From positions 62,001 to 126,000 of the forward strand of contig NZ_BMOC01000007.1 of NCBI RefSeq assembly GCF_014646875.1: a stretch of 64,000 nucleotides of DNA, written 5' to 3'. The stretch comes from Halobellus salinus (GTDB taxonomy: Archaea > Halobacteriota > Halobacteria > Halobacteriales > Haloferacaceae). Below are positions 18,333 through 27,207 of this stretch, piece after piece. How positions within the stretch are numbered: position 1 is the first letter of the stretch; each line of letters starts with the position of its first letter. The notes under the pieces were generated by a model. The model searched no databases. It saw nothing but the letters and a program-made list of their open reading frames with translations, and had not been told where the DNA came from. Position numbers and translations under genes: made by a program.

Positions 18333-19469
18333 TCACGCCGCCTGCTCGGCGGCGAGCGACGGACTCGGCGTGGATATGGTTGACGCCGCGCGGGCTCGTC
18401 GCAGTCGGAGACACACCACAGTTCCCCCGGATGCGCTCTCCTCGAACCGGACCGAACCGCCGGATTTCACTACGATCCAGTTGACGAGCCACAGTCCCAG
18501 CCCGCTCGCGTGTTCCAGGTTGGTCTCATAGCCCCGGTCGAACGCCGCGAGTTCGCTATCCGGAATCCCCGGACCGTTGTCCGCCACGCGGAGGGTGACG
18601 AACTCGTCACCGTCCTGCGGGGGAGTCGTCGAGCCGATGGTGACGTGAGGCGCCTCGGCGTCGTTGTGTTCGACGGCGTTTTCCACCACGTTCATAACCG
18701 CGGACTTGACGAGTGGATGGGCGACCGCCGGGAGCGTCGGTGGGAGCGAGACGTCGATATCGGCGTCCGAATACTCCGCGCGGATCTGTTTACAGCAGGT
18801 TTCGACGAGCGCGGCGAGATCGACGTCTTCGCGTTCCGCGTCGCTCTTGTAGAACAGCCGCTCGATCTCTCTGGCGTGGTCTCCGAGTTCGACGAGGGTG
18901 GCCGCCTGTCGCTCGATGGTGCGGGCGTGCTTGATCGATGCTGTGTCCCCGTCAGCGAGCAGTTCGGCGTGGCCCTGGATGACGTTCGCACTCGTGCGGA
19001 TGTCGTGCCGGAGCACACGGTTGAGCACAGTAAGGTGCTGGCTCAGCTGGTTGGCCTCCGCTCTGGCAGCGCGCTGGCGGGTGTCGTAGACGCCAACAAT
19101 AAGCCCGACCAAGCCACCCGCCGACGCCGCAGTGACCACGACGACCATCTGGTCGCTCACGGTTACGCCGCGGGCCTGCTGGGAGAGGATCGTGAGCTCC
19201 GCCCCGAGGGACAACACGACGGCTCCGCCGACACACCACGCCGCAACGCGCGGGAACTGCGCGCCGTCGACATCGAGTCGACGGAGTTGGGCGCCGCCCG
19301 CCAGGATCCCCACGGCGAACCCGGCCGGGATCAACAGTCCGAGGAAGAGCGCCCGGAGGCTCTCGTCAGCGCTGAGGGCGTGGACAGTATGGAGGCCGAA
19401 AAGCCCCAAACCGGTGCCGAAGATACCGCCCAACCCGGCGTACTCCTTCCAAGATCCCGATGCGGACAT
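18333..19469 (-). CDS. membrane sensor histidine kinase
   Basis: A 378-residue protein with four hydrophobic segments (about residues 11-31, 38-60, 74-95, 107-127), then a histidine kinase core: H-box LNRVLRHDIRTSAN with His155, N-box MNVVENAVEHND (259-270), G1 box DNGPGIPDSE (about 300) and GLGLWLVNWIV (G2). No PAS or receiver domain is visible, and no response regulator is adjacent, as is common for haloarchaeal orphan kinases. Signal unknown; the membrane part resembles generic haloarchaeal 4-TM sensors. The gene sits between two pairs of repeats. Confidence 0.9.
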   Translation of the reverse strand: MSASGSWKEYAGLGGIFGTGLGLFGLHTVHALSADESLRALFLGLLIPAGFAVGILAGGAQLRRLDVDGAQFPRVAAWCVGGAVVLSLGAELTILSQQARGVTVSDQMVVVVTAASAGGLVGLIVGVYDTRQRAARAEANQLSQHLTVLNRVLRHDIRTSANVIQGHAELLADGDTASIKHARTIERQAATLVELGDHAREIERLFYKSDAEREDVDLAALVETCCKQIRAEYSDADIDVSLPPTLPAVAHPLVKSAVMNVVENAVEHNDAEAPHVTIGSTTPPQDGDEFVTLRVADNGPGIPDSELAAFDRGYETNLEHASGLGLWLVNWIVVKSGGSVRFEESASGGTVVCLRLRRARAASTISTPSPSLAAEQAA

Positions 19470-19645
19470 TTTGCGAACCTGTTACATATCGTAAAAGTCA
19501 GGTGATAAAAAAGCGCGCACCGCACTATCAGTTTCGATATTTGTGGTGTCCGACGGGTCCGTGCCGGTGGGCGTTCACAACTCGACCGCCCACAGGGTTC
19601 CGCAGACCCGCCCGTCGCTCGTCAGGGTGTCCGTCGGGGAAACTT

Positions 19646-19703
19646 CCCCGCCCCACTCGCTTCCGCTCGCCCTGCGGCGGCCGGTCACTCCGCGAGGGCG
19701 GGG
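19646..19703 (+). repeat. 58-bp GC-rich hairpin repeat, module A copy 2
   Basis: Near-identical to 18084-18141 (two differences in 58 bases, none in the outer pairing arms). It lies in the 19470-20018 gene-free stretch between the kinase start and the thpR remnant; apart from modules A and B I see nothing else there. Confidence 0.75.
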
Positions 19704-19953
19704 CTGTACCGCACCGATACTGCGCCCGCGGTCCCGTGCGTGGGCGCGGCCCGACTCTCTCTTCGCGTCCTGCCGTCGACGTGAGTGCATTGATGCTGCT
19801 TCCCGGTGTGCTCGCGCTTTCCTCAACGCGGGGACGGAATTGCCCCGGCCCCAGCCCCGGCCCCGGCCGCGGTCGCCGGTCCCGGGTACGGGGTGCGTTG
19901 GAACCGCACCACGGGAGCCAGTTCACTCGTGTGCGAACGCGCTTTCTCGCCGG

Positions 19954-20004
19954 CCTGCTCGCTCTGCTCGCTGAGGTCGGGGGCTCCGCGCTCCCGACTG
20001 CTGA
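19954..20004 (+). repeat. 51-bp repeat, module B copy 2
   Basis: Matches 18225-18275 in the same orientation. It abuts the 3' remnant of the thpR pseudogene, whose homology stops about 15 bases away, so repeat insertion or recombination may have truncated that gene. Confidence 0.65.
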
Positions 20005-20018
20005 TCTCCTCGACCCGG

Positions 20019-20539
20019 ACCCCCGAGGCCCGGGTCGGTCACCTGAACGACGCGCTGCACGAGGTCTTTCCCGCGGGCGTCGGCCGTCCGGGCGAGCGTG
20101 ATGTTCGGCGTACATTGCCTCGGGGGTGTCGCCCTCGAACACTGGCGCTTCGAGTTCGCGCTCAACGGCTCCGTTGCGTCGGGTTGTTTCGGCACGGACC
20201 CCTGCGAACACCGGTCCAGACCACGCTGCTGTCCTCCAGAGCGGGGAAAACGCCGACCCCGCCCACGCGCATCCCCAAGGGATCCACGCCGGCGTCGTCG
20301 GCTGCGCGTTCCAAGGCTGATCCGTTCCCGTCGATCCGATCAGGGTCGACCTCCCCGATAACAAAGAGGGTACGGTGAGCGGTGTCGGGGTCGACGAACC
20401 GCAACCCGTCGGGGTCGACGAACCGCAGCCCGTCGGGGTCGACGAACCGCAGCCCGTCGGCGTCGGCAAAGCGGTCCTGCGCGTCCGCGACAGCGTCGAC
20501 GAGGTGGTCAGGGAGGTCGATGCTGACGAAGACTCGCAC
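20019..20539 (-). pseudogene. thpR: decayed RNA 2',3'-cyclic phosphodiesterase
   Basis: Homology to ThpR/LigT starts at GTG 20539 (MRVFVSIDLPDHLVDAVADA) and runs to GVFPALEDSSVVWTGVRRG, continues in a second frame as RRNGAVERELEAPVFEGD, then in a third as TPNITLARTADARGKDLV and QRVVQVTDPGLG near 20019. At least two frameshifts are needed. Of the two catalytic HxTx motifs, the first reads HRTL and the second NITL, so the second histidine is lost. The 3' end is missing. An 8-residue DGLRFVDP repeat (three copies) interrupts the first motif region. An 80-bp palindrome sits 11 bp upstream of the start. Intact enzyme would process tRNA-type 2',3'-cyclic ends. Confidence 0.82.
20384..20455 (-). repeat. 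3 x 24-bp tandem repeat inside the thpR pseudogene
   Basis: Three in-frame 24-bp units, encoding DGLRFVDP on the minus strand, differ by one base in unit 1. Intact homologues have this segment once, so it is a duplication. Confidence 0.8.
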
Positions 20540-20550
20540 GCGGGGTTCTC

Positions 20551-20630
20551 ATACTGTCGGCTATAACTACGTGAAGATTTTCGACACCCCGGGGTGTCGA
20601 AATACGTCACGCGACTATAGCCGACAGTAT
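20551..20630. mobile_element. 80-bp palindromic MITE-like element, copy 1
   Basis: Exactly 80 bp with 15-bp inverted ends ATACTGTCGGCTATA and TATAGCCGACAGTAT, and a perfect central palindrome TTTCGACACCCC / GGGGTGTCGAAA. Copy 2 (61794-61873) differs at one base. Too short to encode a transposase. It lies 11 bp upstream of the thpR pseudogene start and about 66 bp upstream of the divergent TPR gene. Confidence 0.8.
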
Positions 20631-20696
20631 CACTCCGAATCCACCGAACGTTCCAGTGACGCAGTCCTTAACCGTTCCGACGACCAACTTCGGGGT

Positions 20697-21443
20697 ATGA
20701 CAGACGGCGACGCCGACAACCACGAGTTCTCCTCGGGGCAGGGGTTCGACGCCGAGTACGAGGAGTTCACGCTCGATCCGCCGGAGTTGAAGGTGGATCC
20801 GGCGACGGTCGACCCCGTCGACACCCGGGTCGTCACCGACGAACTCGACCGGCGGAACATCGCGTCCGACCAGGTCGATGTCGAACAGCTCATGGACGTC
20901 GGGCTGTCGTACATGCAGATCAACCGGTTCGAGGAGGCCACCGGCACCTTCGAGCGCGCCGCGCAGTTCGCCGACGAGGACTCCCTCGAAGCTCAGGAGG
21001 CGTGGGTGAACAATGGTGCCGCGCACGCCGAACTCGAGGAGTGGGACGACGCGATCGGCGCCTACCGGGAGGCGCTCCGGATCGACGACGACTCCGAGCA
21101 CGCCGCCTCCGCGGAGACCAACCTGGCGTACGCACTGTGGAACGCCGGCGAGACCGAGTCGGCGCTGCGGCACGCCGAGCGCGCGGTCGAGATCGACCCG
21201 CGGTTCGCCCAGGCGTGGTACAACCGCGGGTTCTTCCTCCGGGAGCGCGGGCTGAACGACGAAGCGGTCAACGCCTTCGACAACGCGATCCGGCTGGGGA
21301 TGCAGACCGCAGACGTGTTAGAAGAGAAAGCCGCCGCCTTGGAGGAGCTCGGGGAGGACGAGCAGGCCGAAGAGGTCGCAGCACGGGCCGAAGACATCCG
21401 TCAGGAACGCGAGCAGGAACTGCTCGAACAGCGGGACCAGTGA
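20697..21443 (+). CDS. tetratricopeptide-repeat protein
   Basis: From ATG 20697 a 248-residue acidic protein. About 65 N-terminal residues are low-complexity and acidic, then three to four TPR units follow (LSYMQINRFEEATGTFERAAQ, NNGAAHAELEEWDDAIGAYREAL, TNLAYALWNAGETESALRHAERAVEIDP, WYNRGFFLRERGLNDEAVNAFDNAI is the last pair in order), ending in a charged coiled helix rich in Glu. TPR proteins scaffold protein contacts. It is followed by the DUF424 gene 10 bp downstream, so the two are likely cotranscribed. The open frame before 20697 runs through the palindromic element and is not coding. Confidence 0.85.
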   Translation: MTDGDADNHEFSSGQGFDAEYEEFTLDPPELKVDPATVDPVDTRVVTDELDRRNIASDQVDVEQLMDVGLSYMQINRFEEATGTFERAAQFADEDSLEAQEAWVNNGAAHAELEEWDDAIGAYREALRIDDDSEHAASAETNLAYALWNAGETESALRHAERAVEIDPRFAQAWYNRGFFLRERGLNDEAVNAFDNAIRLGMQTADVLEEKAAALEELGEDEQAEEVAARAEDIRQEREQELLEQRDQ

Positions 21444-21453
21444 GGTGACGCGG

Positions 21454-21753
21454 ATGCTCCTCCGCGAGCGGCAGACCGCCGAGGGGCTGCTCGTGTCGGT
21501 CTGCGACGCGGCGTGCCTGGGCGAGACCTACGAGGAGGGCGAGGTGTCCCTGAACGTGACCGAAGCGTTCTACGGCGGGGACGACGCCGAAGCGGTGGGC
21601 GACGACGCGGTCGTCGAGAGCTTGGCGCGGGCCAGCGTCGCCAACATCGTTGGCGAGGCGTCCGTCGCCGTCGCGATCGACGCCGGGGTCGTCGACGAGA
21701 CACGCGTTCTCTCGATCGAGGGGACGCCGCACGCACAGCTCGTTCGGATGTGA
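21454..21753 (+). CDS. DUF424 family protein
   Basis: From ATG 21454 a 99-residue protein (MLLRERQTAEGLLVSVCDAACLGETYEEG) that matches the archaeal DUF424 family, small conserved archaeal proteins of unknown role. Conserved features are LVSVCD..CLGETYEEGEVSL, FYGG and NIVGE. A GTG at 21445 would add three residues. Lies 10 bp after the TPR gene. Confidence 0.85.
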   Translation: MLLRERQTAEGLLVSVCDAACLGETYEEGEVSLNVTEAFYGGDDAEAVGDDAVVESLARASVANIVGEASVAVAIDAGVVDETRVLSIEGTPHAQLVRM

Positions 21754-21841
21754 GGCTCGCGCGGCTCGGGACCCGGAGTCGGCACGCGACGGACTGGATC
21801 GACCGAAGCCGTGTTAGTCCTGGGGCCCGTATCGGAGCGTA

Positions 21842-23119
21842 ATGGGAACGCAGGAAACGTATCCGATCGACGTCGGCGCAATCCGCGAGGACTTCCCGAT
21901 CCTGGACCGGATGGTCGGCGGCGACATCGAGACGCCTGGTGAGGGAGAGGGCGACACGCAGCCGCTTGTGTACCTCGACAACGCCGCCACCAGCCACACC
22001 CCGGAGCCGGTTGTCGACAGCATAGCCGACTACTACCGCGGGTATAACTCCAACGTCCACCGCGGAATCCACCACCTGAGCCAGGAGGCCTCCGTGGCCT
22101 ACGAGGCGGCTCACGACCGCGTCGCGGAGTTCATTGGCGCGTCGGGCCGCGAGGAGGTGGTGTTCACCAAGAACACCACCGAGGCCATGAACCTCGTGGC
22201 GTACGCGTGGGGGCTCGCCGAACTCGGCCCCGGCGACACGGTCGTCCTGACCGAGATGGAACACCACGCCTCGCTTGTGACCTGGCAGCAGATCGCCAAG
22301 CGAACGGGCGCCGACATCGAGTTCATCCGCGTCGATGACGAGGGCCGGCTGGACATGGACCACGCCGCGGCGCTGATCGACGACTCGACCGAGATGGTGT
22401 CCGTGGTCCACGTCTCCAACGTCCTCGGGACCATCACGCCCGCTGCGGAGCTGGCGGAGATGGCGCACGCCCACGACGCGTACATCTTCGTCGACGGTGC
22501 GCAGTCGGCGCCGACCCGGCCAGTCGACGTCGAGGCAATCGACGCCGACTTCTTCGCCTTTTCGGGACACAAGATGCTCGGCCCGACCGGGATCGGCGTG
22601 CTCTACGGGAAAGAACACCTCCTTGAGGCGATGGACCCCTACCTCTACGGCGGGGAGATGATCCGAAGTGTCACCTACGAGGACTCCACGTGGGAGGACC
22701 TCCCGTGGAAGTTCGAGGCCGGCACACCCGTGATCGCTCAGGGGATCGCGCTCCACGCCGCAATCGATTACCTCGACGACATCGGGATGCAGAACGTGCG
22801 GGCCCACGAAGACCACTTGGCGGAGTACGCTTACAACCGGCTGGCGGGGTTCGACGACGTGGAGGTCTACGGCCCGCCGGGCGACGAGCGCGGCGGCTTG
22901 GTCGCGTTCAATCTGGCGGGCGTCCACGCCCACGACCTCTCCAGCATCCTCAACGACCACGGGGTCGCGATCCGCGCGGGCGACCACTGCACCCAGCCGC
23001 TGCACGACAAACTCGGCGTCCCGGCGTCGACGCGGGCGTCGTTCTACATCTACAACACTCGCGAGGAGATCGACGCCTTGGTTGACGCCGTCGACGACGC
23101 CCGGCAGTTGTTCGCGTAG
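21842..23119 (+). CDS. sufS: cysteine desulfurase SufS
   Basis: A 425-residue class V PLP enzyme that removes sulfur from cysteine for Fe-S cluster assembly. It shows VYLDNAATSHTPEPVV (N-terminal), NTTEAMNLVAYAW, HVSNVLGTITP, the PLP lysine in FSGHKMLGPTGIGVLYG (about residues 241-257), and the catalytic cysteine in RAGDHCTQPLHDKLG (about 380). The short loop around the cysteine places it in group II (SufS/CsdA). There is no sufBCD in the window. SAMP2-linked tRNA thiolation may draw on the same sulfur source, which is inference. Confidence 0.95.
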   Translation: MGTQETYPIDVGAIREDFPILDRMVGGDIETPGEGEGDTQPLVYLDNAATSHTPEPVVDSIADYYRGYNSNVHRGIHHLSQEASVAYEAAHDRVAEFIGASGREEVVFTKNTTEAMNLVAYAWGLAELGPGDTVVLTEMEHHASLVTWQQIAKRTGADIEFIRVDDEGRLDMDHAAALIDDSTEMVSVVHVSNVLGTITPAAELAEMAHAHDAYIFVDGAQSAPTRPVDVEAIDADFFAFSGHKMLGPTGIGVLYGKEHLLEAMDPYLYGGEMIRSVTYEDSTWEDLPWKFEAGTPVIAQGIALHAAIDYLDDIGMQNVRAHEDHLAEYAYNRLAGFDDVEVYGPPGDERGGLVAFNLAGVHAHDLSSILNDHGVAIRAGDHCTQPLHDKLGVPASTRASFYIYNTREEIDALVDAVDDARQLFA

Positions 23120-23262
23120 CCCGGCGGTGGCCGGTCACCACCGAGGCGATGCTGCGGGACACACACCGCCGTTGCACCGGGGCGGGTGTGCCGGCTTCGG
23201 AGGCTTCCACTCGGGTTTCACCTACCGGTATACGTTTGCCGAGTCGGTTCTATGGCCGCGGT

Positions 23263-25011
23263 ATGACCGACGACGACGACCTCGGAGCGGAGGTCCGAAA
23301 GCTCCGTTCGGAGGTCGACGCCCTCCAGCATCGCGTCGGGCGGCTCGAATCGAGGCTGGACGGCGAAACGCCGTTCGAAGGGCACAGACCAGGCGAGAGC
23401 GACTCCGTCGACGCGCGTTCCGGTGCGGGCGATACACCCGCCGCCGCCGCCGACCACGACCGAAACTGGGAGCGGGACATCGGAACCAAGTGGCTGGGTC
23501 GTGTCGGCAGCGTCGCGCTCGTGTTCGGCGCCGTCTTCTTCATCCGGGTGGCGATCGAAGCCGGAATCCTCGGCCCGCTCGGCCGGGTCGCCGCGGGGGC
23601 TGCAGGCGGCACCGCACTACTCGCCGGCGGGCGGTACGCTGCGCGCCACCGTGGATACAAGCGGTGGGGACGCGTCACCGCCGGCACCGGGCTCGCGATC
23701 GCTTTTTTCAGCGTCTATGCGGCCTACGGGTTCGAGTCCTACCGGACTGCGATCGGGACGCCGCTGTGGGGCGTTCTCCTGGCACTGACCGTCCTCGTTG
23801 GAGCCACCGTTGTCGTGTCCGTGTTCGACAGCGATCCGCTGGTGGCCGGCGAGGCGTTCCTGCTGGGGTATGTGACTGCGTACCTCGGGCTCGACGCCGG
23901 GAGCTTCGTTGTGACGCCCGCGTATGCACTCCTGCTCGCCGTCGGGTTGGTGGGTATCGCCGGGATCCGGCCGTGGGGCCGGCACGTGACCGCAAGCGTC
24001 CCCCTGACGTACGGACTCGTCGTCGCGTGGGCCGCCGATCTCGATCCGGGGTGGGGGGCCGTGGCCGGTGTCACCCTCGCCGGCTTCGCGACCTACATCG
24101 CGGGGCGCGTCGTACTCGGACGGAACAGCCGGACTGACGCGTGGACCCACCGCCTGCAACAGGCGTTGACACCCCTCAACGCGGCGTTCGCAGCACCACT
24201 GCTGGAGTGGACCACTCGTGAGTGGCTCCCGGAGCTACCGGTGGAGGGAGTCGCCGTCGCGGTGATCGCGGTCGCGCTCGCCGGGGTCTACGCCGCGACG
24301 AGTCACCGGTCCACCGCCCGGGACGACGCGGCCGGGACAGCCGCGGTCGTGCTCTTCGGTGTCAGCGTGGTGGTGGCTGCGGGAACATTCAGTGCAACCG
24401 TCGGACTGCTCGCGATCACCTGTGGCGCGGTCGCAGCCACGTGGTACGGCGCCGGTGACCCGCCCCGGAGGGGCGCACACCTCGTTGCGGCCGGGACCGC
24501 CGGCAAACTCCTCGCCGTCGACGCGGGAGCGTTGCCCGGACTCACCCTCGCGGACCCGCTTGCAACCGCGACCGGGCGGCCAGCCGCGTTTCTCCTCGTA
24601 ATCACGGTGTTCTACGGCCTCGCGTGGTGGTTCCGGGGTGACACGCTCGCGGTTCCGCGGCGGGACGACAGCGTCGGACTGGCGGTCCCGTATCTCCTGG
24701 CCGCGACCACACTCACCGTCGTCGGGCTCGGGCTCGAACTGTCCGGGTTCGGGCTGTCGGTCGCGTGGGCGGCGTTCGGCGCAGCGCTCCTTGGGGGCGG
24801 CCTCCGGAGCGAAACGCGCGCGTTCCGGCTCCAGGGCGTGGCCGTGTTCGGCGTGACGACGGCTAAGGCGTTCCTGTTCGACACCCAGGGGCTCGACCCG
24901 GTCGCCCGGACCATCTCGTTTCTGGTCCTCGGGAGTTCTCTCCTGGCGGCGTCGTACGCGTACGCCCGCCGGCAGGGCGACCGTCCGCTTGACCGCCTCA
25001 GGGAGGTCTGA
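23263..25011 (+). CDS. DUF2339 multi-pass membrane protein
   Basis: From ATG 23263 a 582-residue protein. The N-terminus is a coiled coil (AEVRKLRSEVDALQHRVGRLES), then a soluble acidic linker, then DIGTKWLGRVGSVALVFGAVFFIRVAIE, the characteristic DUF2339 start of the membrane region with GxxxLxRxG pattern, and about fourteen further hydrophobic segments to the C-terminus. The role of DUF2339 is unknown; it is widespread and annotated only as a predicted membrane protein. A TATA-like GGTATACG at about 23227 lies roughly 30 bases before the ATG. Confidence 0.85.
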   Translation: MTDDDDLGAEVRKLRSEVDALQHRVGRLESRLDGETPFEGHRPGESDSVDARSGAGDTPAAAADHDRNWERDIGTKWLGRVGSVALVFGAVFFIRVAIEAGILGPLGRVAAGAAGGTALLAGGRYAARHRGYKRWGRVTAGTGLAIAFFSVYAAYGFESYRTAIGTPLWGVLLALTVLVGATVVVSVFDSDPLVAGEAFLLGYVTAYLGLDAGSFVVTPAYALLLAVGLVGIAGIRPWGRHVTASVPLTYGLVVAWAADLDPGWGAVAGVTLAGFATYIAGRVVLGRNSRTDAWTHRLQQALTPLNAAFAAPLLEWTTREWLPELPVEGVAVAVIAVALAGVYAATSHRSTARDDAAGTAAVVLFGVSVVVAAGTFSATVGLLAITCGAVAATWYGAGDPPRRGAHLVAAGTAGKLLAVDAGALPGLTLADPLATATGRPAAFLLVITVFYGLAWWFRGDTLAVPRRDDSVGLAVPYLLAATTLTVVGLGLELSGFGLSVAWAAFGAALLGGGLRSETRAFRLQGVAVFGVTTAKAFLFDTQGLDPVARTISFLVLGSSLLAASYAYARRQGDRPLDRLREV

Positions 25012-25026
25012 GAACGTGGGCTACGG

Positions 25027-25602
25027 CTAGTCGCCGGGGTTCTCGAACCGGAGTTCGACCGCGCGATCGGGGGCGTCGTCCCTTTCGGGAGCGCCGACCG
25101 CGTCCGGGTGGGCCGCGAACGCGTCGCGCAACCGATCGTATGTGTTGTCGAGCGCCTCCACGATCACGCTGGTGTCGCCGATCGTGGCCATGAAGTTCGT
25201 GTCTCCGCGCCACCGCGGCACCAGGTGGGTGTGGACGTGATCGTCGATTGATCCGCCGGCAGCGTCGCCGCCGAGGTTCTCGCCGGCGTTGATTCCGTCG
25301 GGGCCGAGGCCGTCGTGGAGCGCGCCGATCGTCGCGACCTTCACCCGGGCGTGATCCAGGAGTTCGGCGGCCGAAAGCGTCCTCCACTCGCCGGTGTGGC
25401 GTCGTGGAATCACCATCGCGTGGCCGGGATTGTACGGGTAGTTGTTCAGGATGACAAAGGAGTGTTCGCTCCGGGCGACGATTCGGCTCTCCCGATCCGC
25501 GTCGCGGTCGGGCAACACGCAGAACGGACAGCCGTCGATGTCGTCCGCGTCGGGGTCGCGTTCGACCCACTCGATCCGCCAGGGTGCGAAGATCTGGTCC
25601 AT
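25027..25602 (-). CDS. HIT-family nucleotide hydrolase/transferase
   Basis: From ATG 25602 (MDQIFAPWRIEWVE) a 191-residue HIT protein. It has a CPFC pair (about residues 26-29) that may bind zinc, NNYPYNPGHAMVIPRRH, and the histidine triad HVHTHLVPRW. Proteins of this type act on dinucleoside polyphosphates or nucleotidylated intermediates. A GTG at 25611 would overlap the stop of the upstream map gene by four bases; ATG gives the standard haloarchaeal start. Cotranscribed with map. Confidence 0.9.
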   Translation of the reverse strand: MDQIFAPWRIEWVERDPDADDIDGCPFCVLPDRDADRESRIVARSEHSFVILNNYPYNPGHAMVIPRRHTGEWRTLSAAELLDHARVKVATIGALHDGLGPDGINAGENLGGDAAGGSIDDHVHTHLVPRWRGDTNFMATIGDTSVIVEALDNTYDRLRDAFAAHPDAVGAPERDDAPDRAVELRFENPGD

Positions 25603-25607
25603 CCGAC

Positions 25608-26498
25608 TCACGCGGTCAGGATCTCACACCCGTCGCTGGTGATCACCACGGTGTGTTCGGCCTGGGTCACGAGTTCGCCGTCGGTTTCCTTCAGCACGGG
25701 GTAGCCGTGGAGGACGCCCCGCTGTTCCAGCCGCCGGACCGCCATCTCCGCGCGCGGGGAGTCGAGCCACCGGGTCGCAAAGGGCAGCGTCCGGTACTCT
25801 TCGGTCACCTGTTCGAGGACCTGCCTCGCCGTGCGGTTCCGGACCGACCGGTCGGCTTCGAGGCTGTAGATCTCCTCTTTCGATCCCTCGGAGACCTTCC
25901 CACGGCCGGTGGTTGCGAACGGTTCGATCGCGACCACGTCGCCGACCTCCAACTCAACGCCGCGGTCGGTGCCGCGGTTCGGAACGGTCGGCCCGGTGTG
26001 GGCGTCCCACCGAGCGACGCCGTGGCCCGAGAGGTTCAGCACGGGGGTGTAACCGTAGCCGCGGATCACGTCCTCAACTGCGGCACCGATGTCGCCGGTC
26101 TCAACACCCGGACCGACCACGTCGAGGGCGGCGTCGAGCGCTTCCTCGGCGGCCTCGGCGAGTTCCGATTCGCCTGCGAGGTCGACCGTCACCGCGGCGT
26201 CGGCGATGTAGCCGTCGACGTGGACGCCGCAGTCGAGACAGACGACCTCCTCGCCGAACTCGGTGTCGTCGTCGGCAGCGGGGGTGGCGTGGGACGCTTC
26301 CTCGTCGATGCTGATGTTCGCGGGGAAGGCGCAGCCGTCCGCCTCCTTGTTGATCCGCTCCTCGGCGAACTCCGCGACGTCGAGGTGGGACGCGCCGGGT
26401 TCGATCAGCTCTGCGGCGTCGTCTAACACCCCCCGGAGTACGGTGCCGGCCTGCCTGTACTTCTCCAACGTCTCGTCGTCGAGCGATCCATAACTCAT
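25608..26498 (-). CDS. map: methionine aminopeptidase, type II
   Basis: A 296-residue archaeal MetAP that removes the initiator methionine. The five metal ligands are recognisable: Asp in CLDCGVHVDGYIADAAVTVDL (two), His in NLSGHGVARWDAH, Glu in VAIEPFAT, and Glu in TQAEHTVVI near the C-terminus. The ~60-residue insertion between the last two ligands is the type II hallmark. ATG 26498 is chosen because the open frame upstream is not conserved-looking. Upstream of the HIT gene in the same operon. Confidence 0.95.
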   Translation of the reverse strand: MSYGSLDDETLEKYRQAGTVLRGVLDDAAELIEPGASHLDVAEFAEERINKEADGCAFPANISIDEEASHATPAADDDTEFGEEVVCLDCGVHVDGYIADAAVTVDLAGESELAEAAEEALDAALDVVGPGVETGDIGAAVEDVIRGYGYTPVLNLSGHGVARWDAHTGPTVPNRGTDRGVELEVGDVVAIEPFATTGRGKVSEGSKEEIYSLEADRSVRNRTARQVLEQVTEEYRTLPFATRWLDSPRAEMAVRRLEQRGVLHGYPVLKETDGELVTQAEHTVVITSDGCEILTA

Positions 26499-26559
26499 AC
26501 GCGTAGCATCGGCCGAACGACCCAAAGAGGTTCCGAAGGCAGTGGTGGTGTGTCCGCAA

Positions 26560-27207
26560 CTACTCGCCGATCGACCCGACCAACTCCCGGAGGTAGTCGA
26601 TCTCCTCCTCGAAGATGCCGTGGCCGCGGCCGTGGTACTCGTCGAACCGCACGTCGGCGCCGAGTCGCTCGAAGACCGCGACGGTCTCCTCCGCGCGCGA
26701 CACCGGGATGTGGGGGTCGTCGTCGCTGACACCCAGGAAGAACGGCAGCCCGTCGGCGTCGCCGCCGTGGTCGAACTCCGTCCCCTCCGCGCCGATCAAC
26801 CCGCCAGACAGCAACACTAACCCGGCGTACTGCTGCGGGTCGCGCGCCACGAACTCCGAGGCCAGACACGCCCCCTGAGAGAACCCCACGAGGAGCACCT
26901 TCTCGGCCGGGAGCCCGCCGGAGCGGGCGTGTTCGACCGCCCGCCCGACGTGCGCGAGCGCCGAGTCCAGATGCGGCTGGTTCTGCTCGACCGGGGCGAG
27001 AAACGAGTTGGGGTACCAGGTGCCGCGCTGGGCCTGCGGCGCTGCGTAGTGGAGCCCTTCCCGTCCGAACTCCCGGGCGAACTGGAGCATCCCATCGGCG
27101 CGCGCGCCGCGACCGTGGACCAGTACGACTGCCGCGTCGGCGTCCGCGACATCGGTGCCGGCCGTCCGGATCGGTTGGCCGCTGTGGGGACCGTCGGCGT
27201 GGCTCAT
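26560..27207 (-). CDS. phospholipase/carboxylesterase-family hydrolase (MhqD-like)
   Basis: From ATG 27207 a 215-residue alpha/beta hydrolase. LVHGRGARADGM is the oxyanion segment, GFSQGACLASE the nucleophile elbow, and DPHIPVSRAEETV and YHGRGHGIFEEE supply Asp and His. The layout is that of the MhqD/YtpA-type carboxylesterases that in Bacillus belong to quinone and catechol stress regulons. Here an HxlR-type regulator starts divergently at 27568, but no ring-cleaving dioxygenase (MhqO) is seen. Physiological role inferred from context only. Confidence 0.85.
   Translation of the reverse strand: MSHADGPHSGQPIRTAGTDVADADAAVVLVHGRGARADGMLQFAREFGREGLHYAAPQAQRGTWYPNSFLAPVEQNQPHLDSALAHVGRAVEHARSGGLPAEKVLLVGFSQGACLASEFVARDPQQYAGLVLLSGGLIGAEGTEFDHGGDADGLPFFLGVSDDDPHIPVSRAEETVAVFERLGADVRFDEYHGRGHGIFEEEIDYLRELVGSIGE

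Noticed and set aside
19528-20610. 360-residue minus-strand frame with FDTPGCR peptide at its start
   Set aside because: It runs through the 80-bp palindrome, the thpR remnant in the wrong frame and modules A and B; it is a chance frame across repeats.
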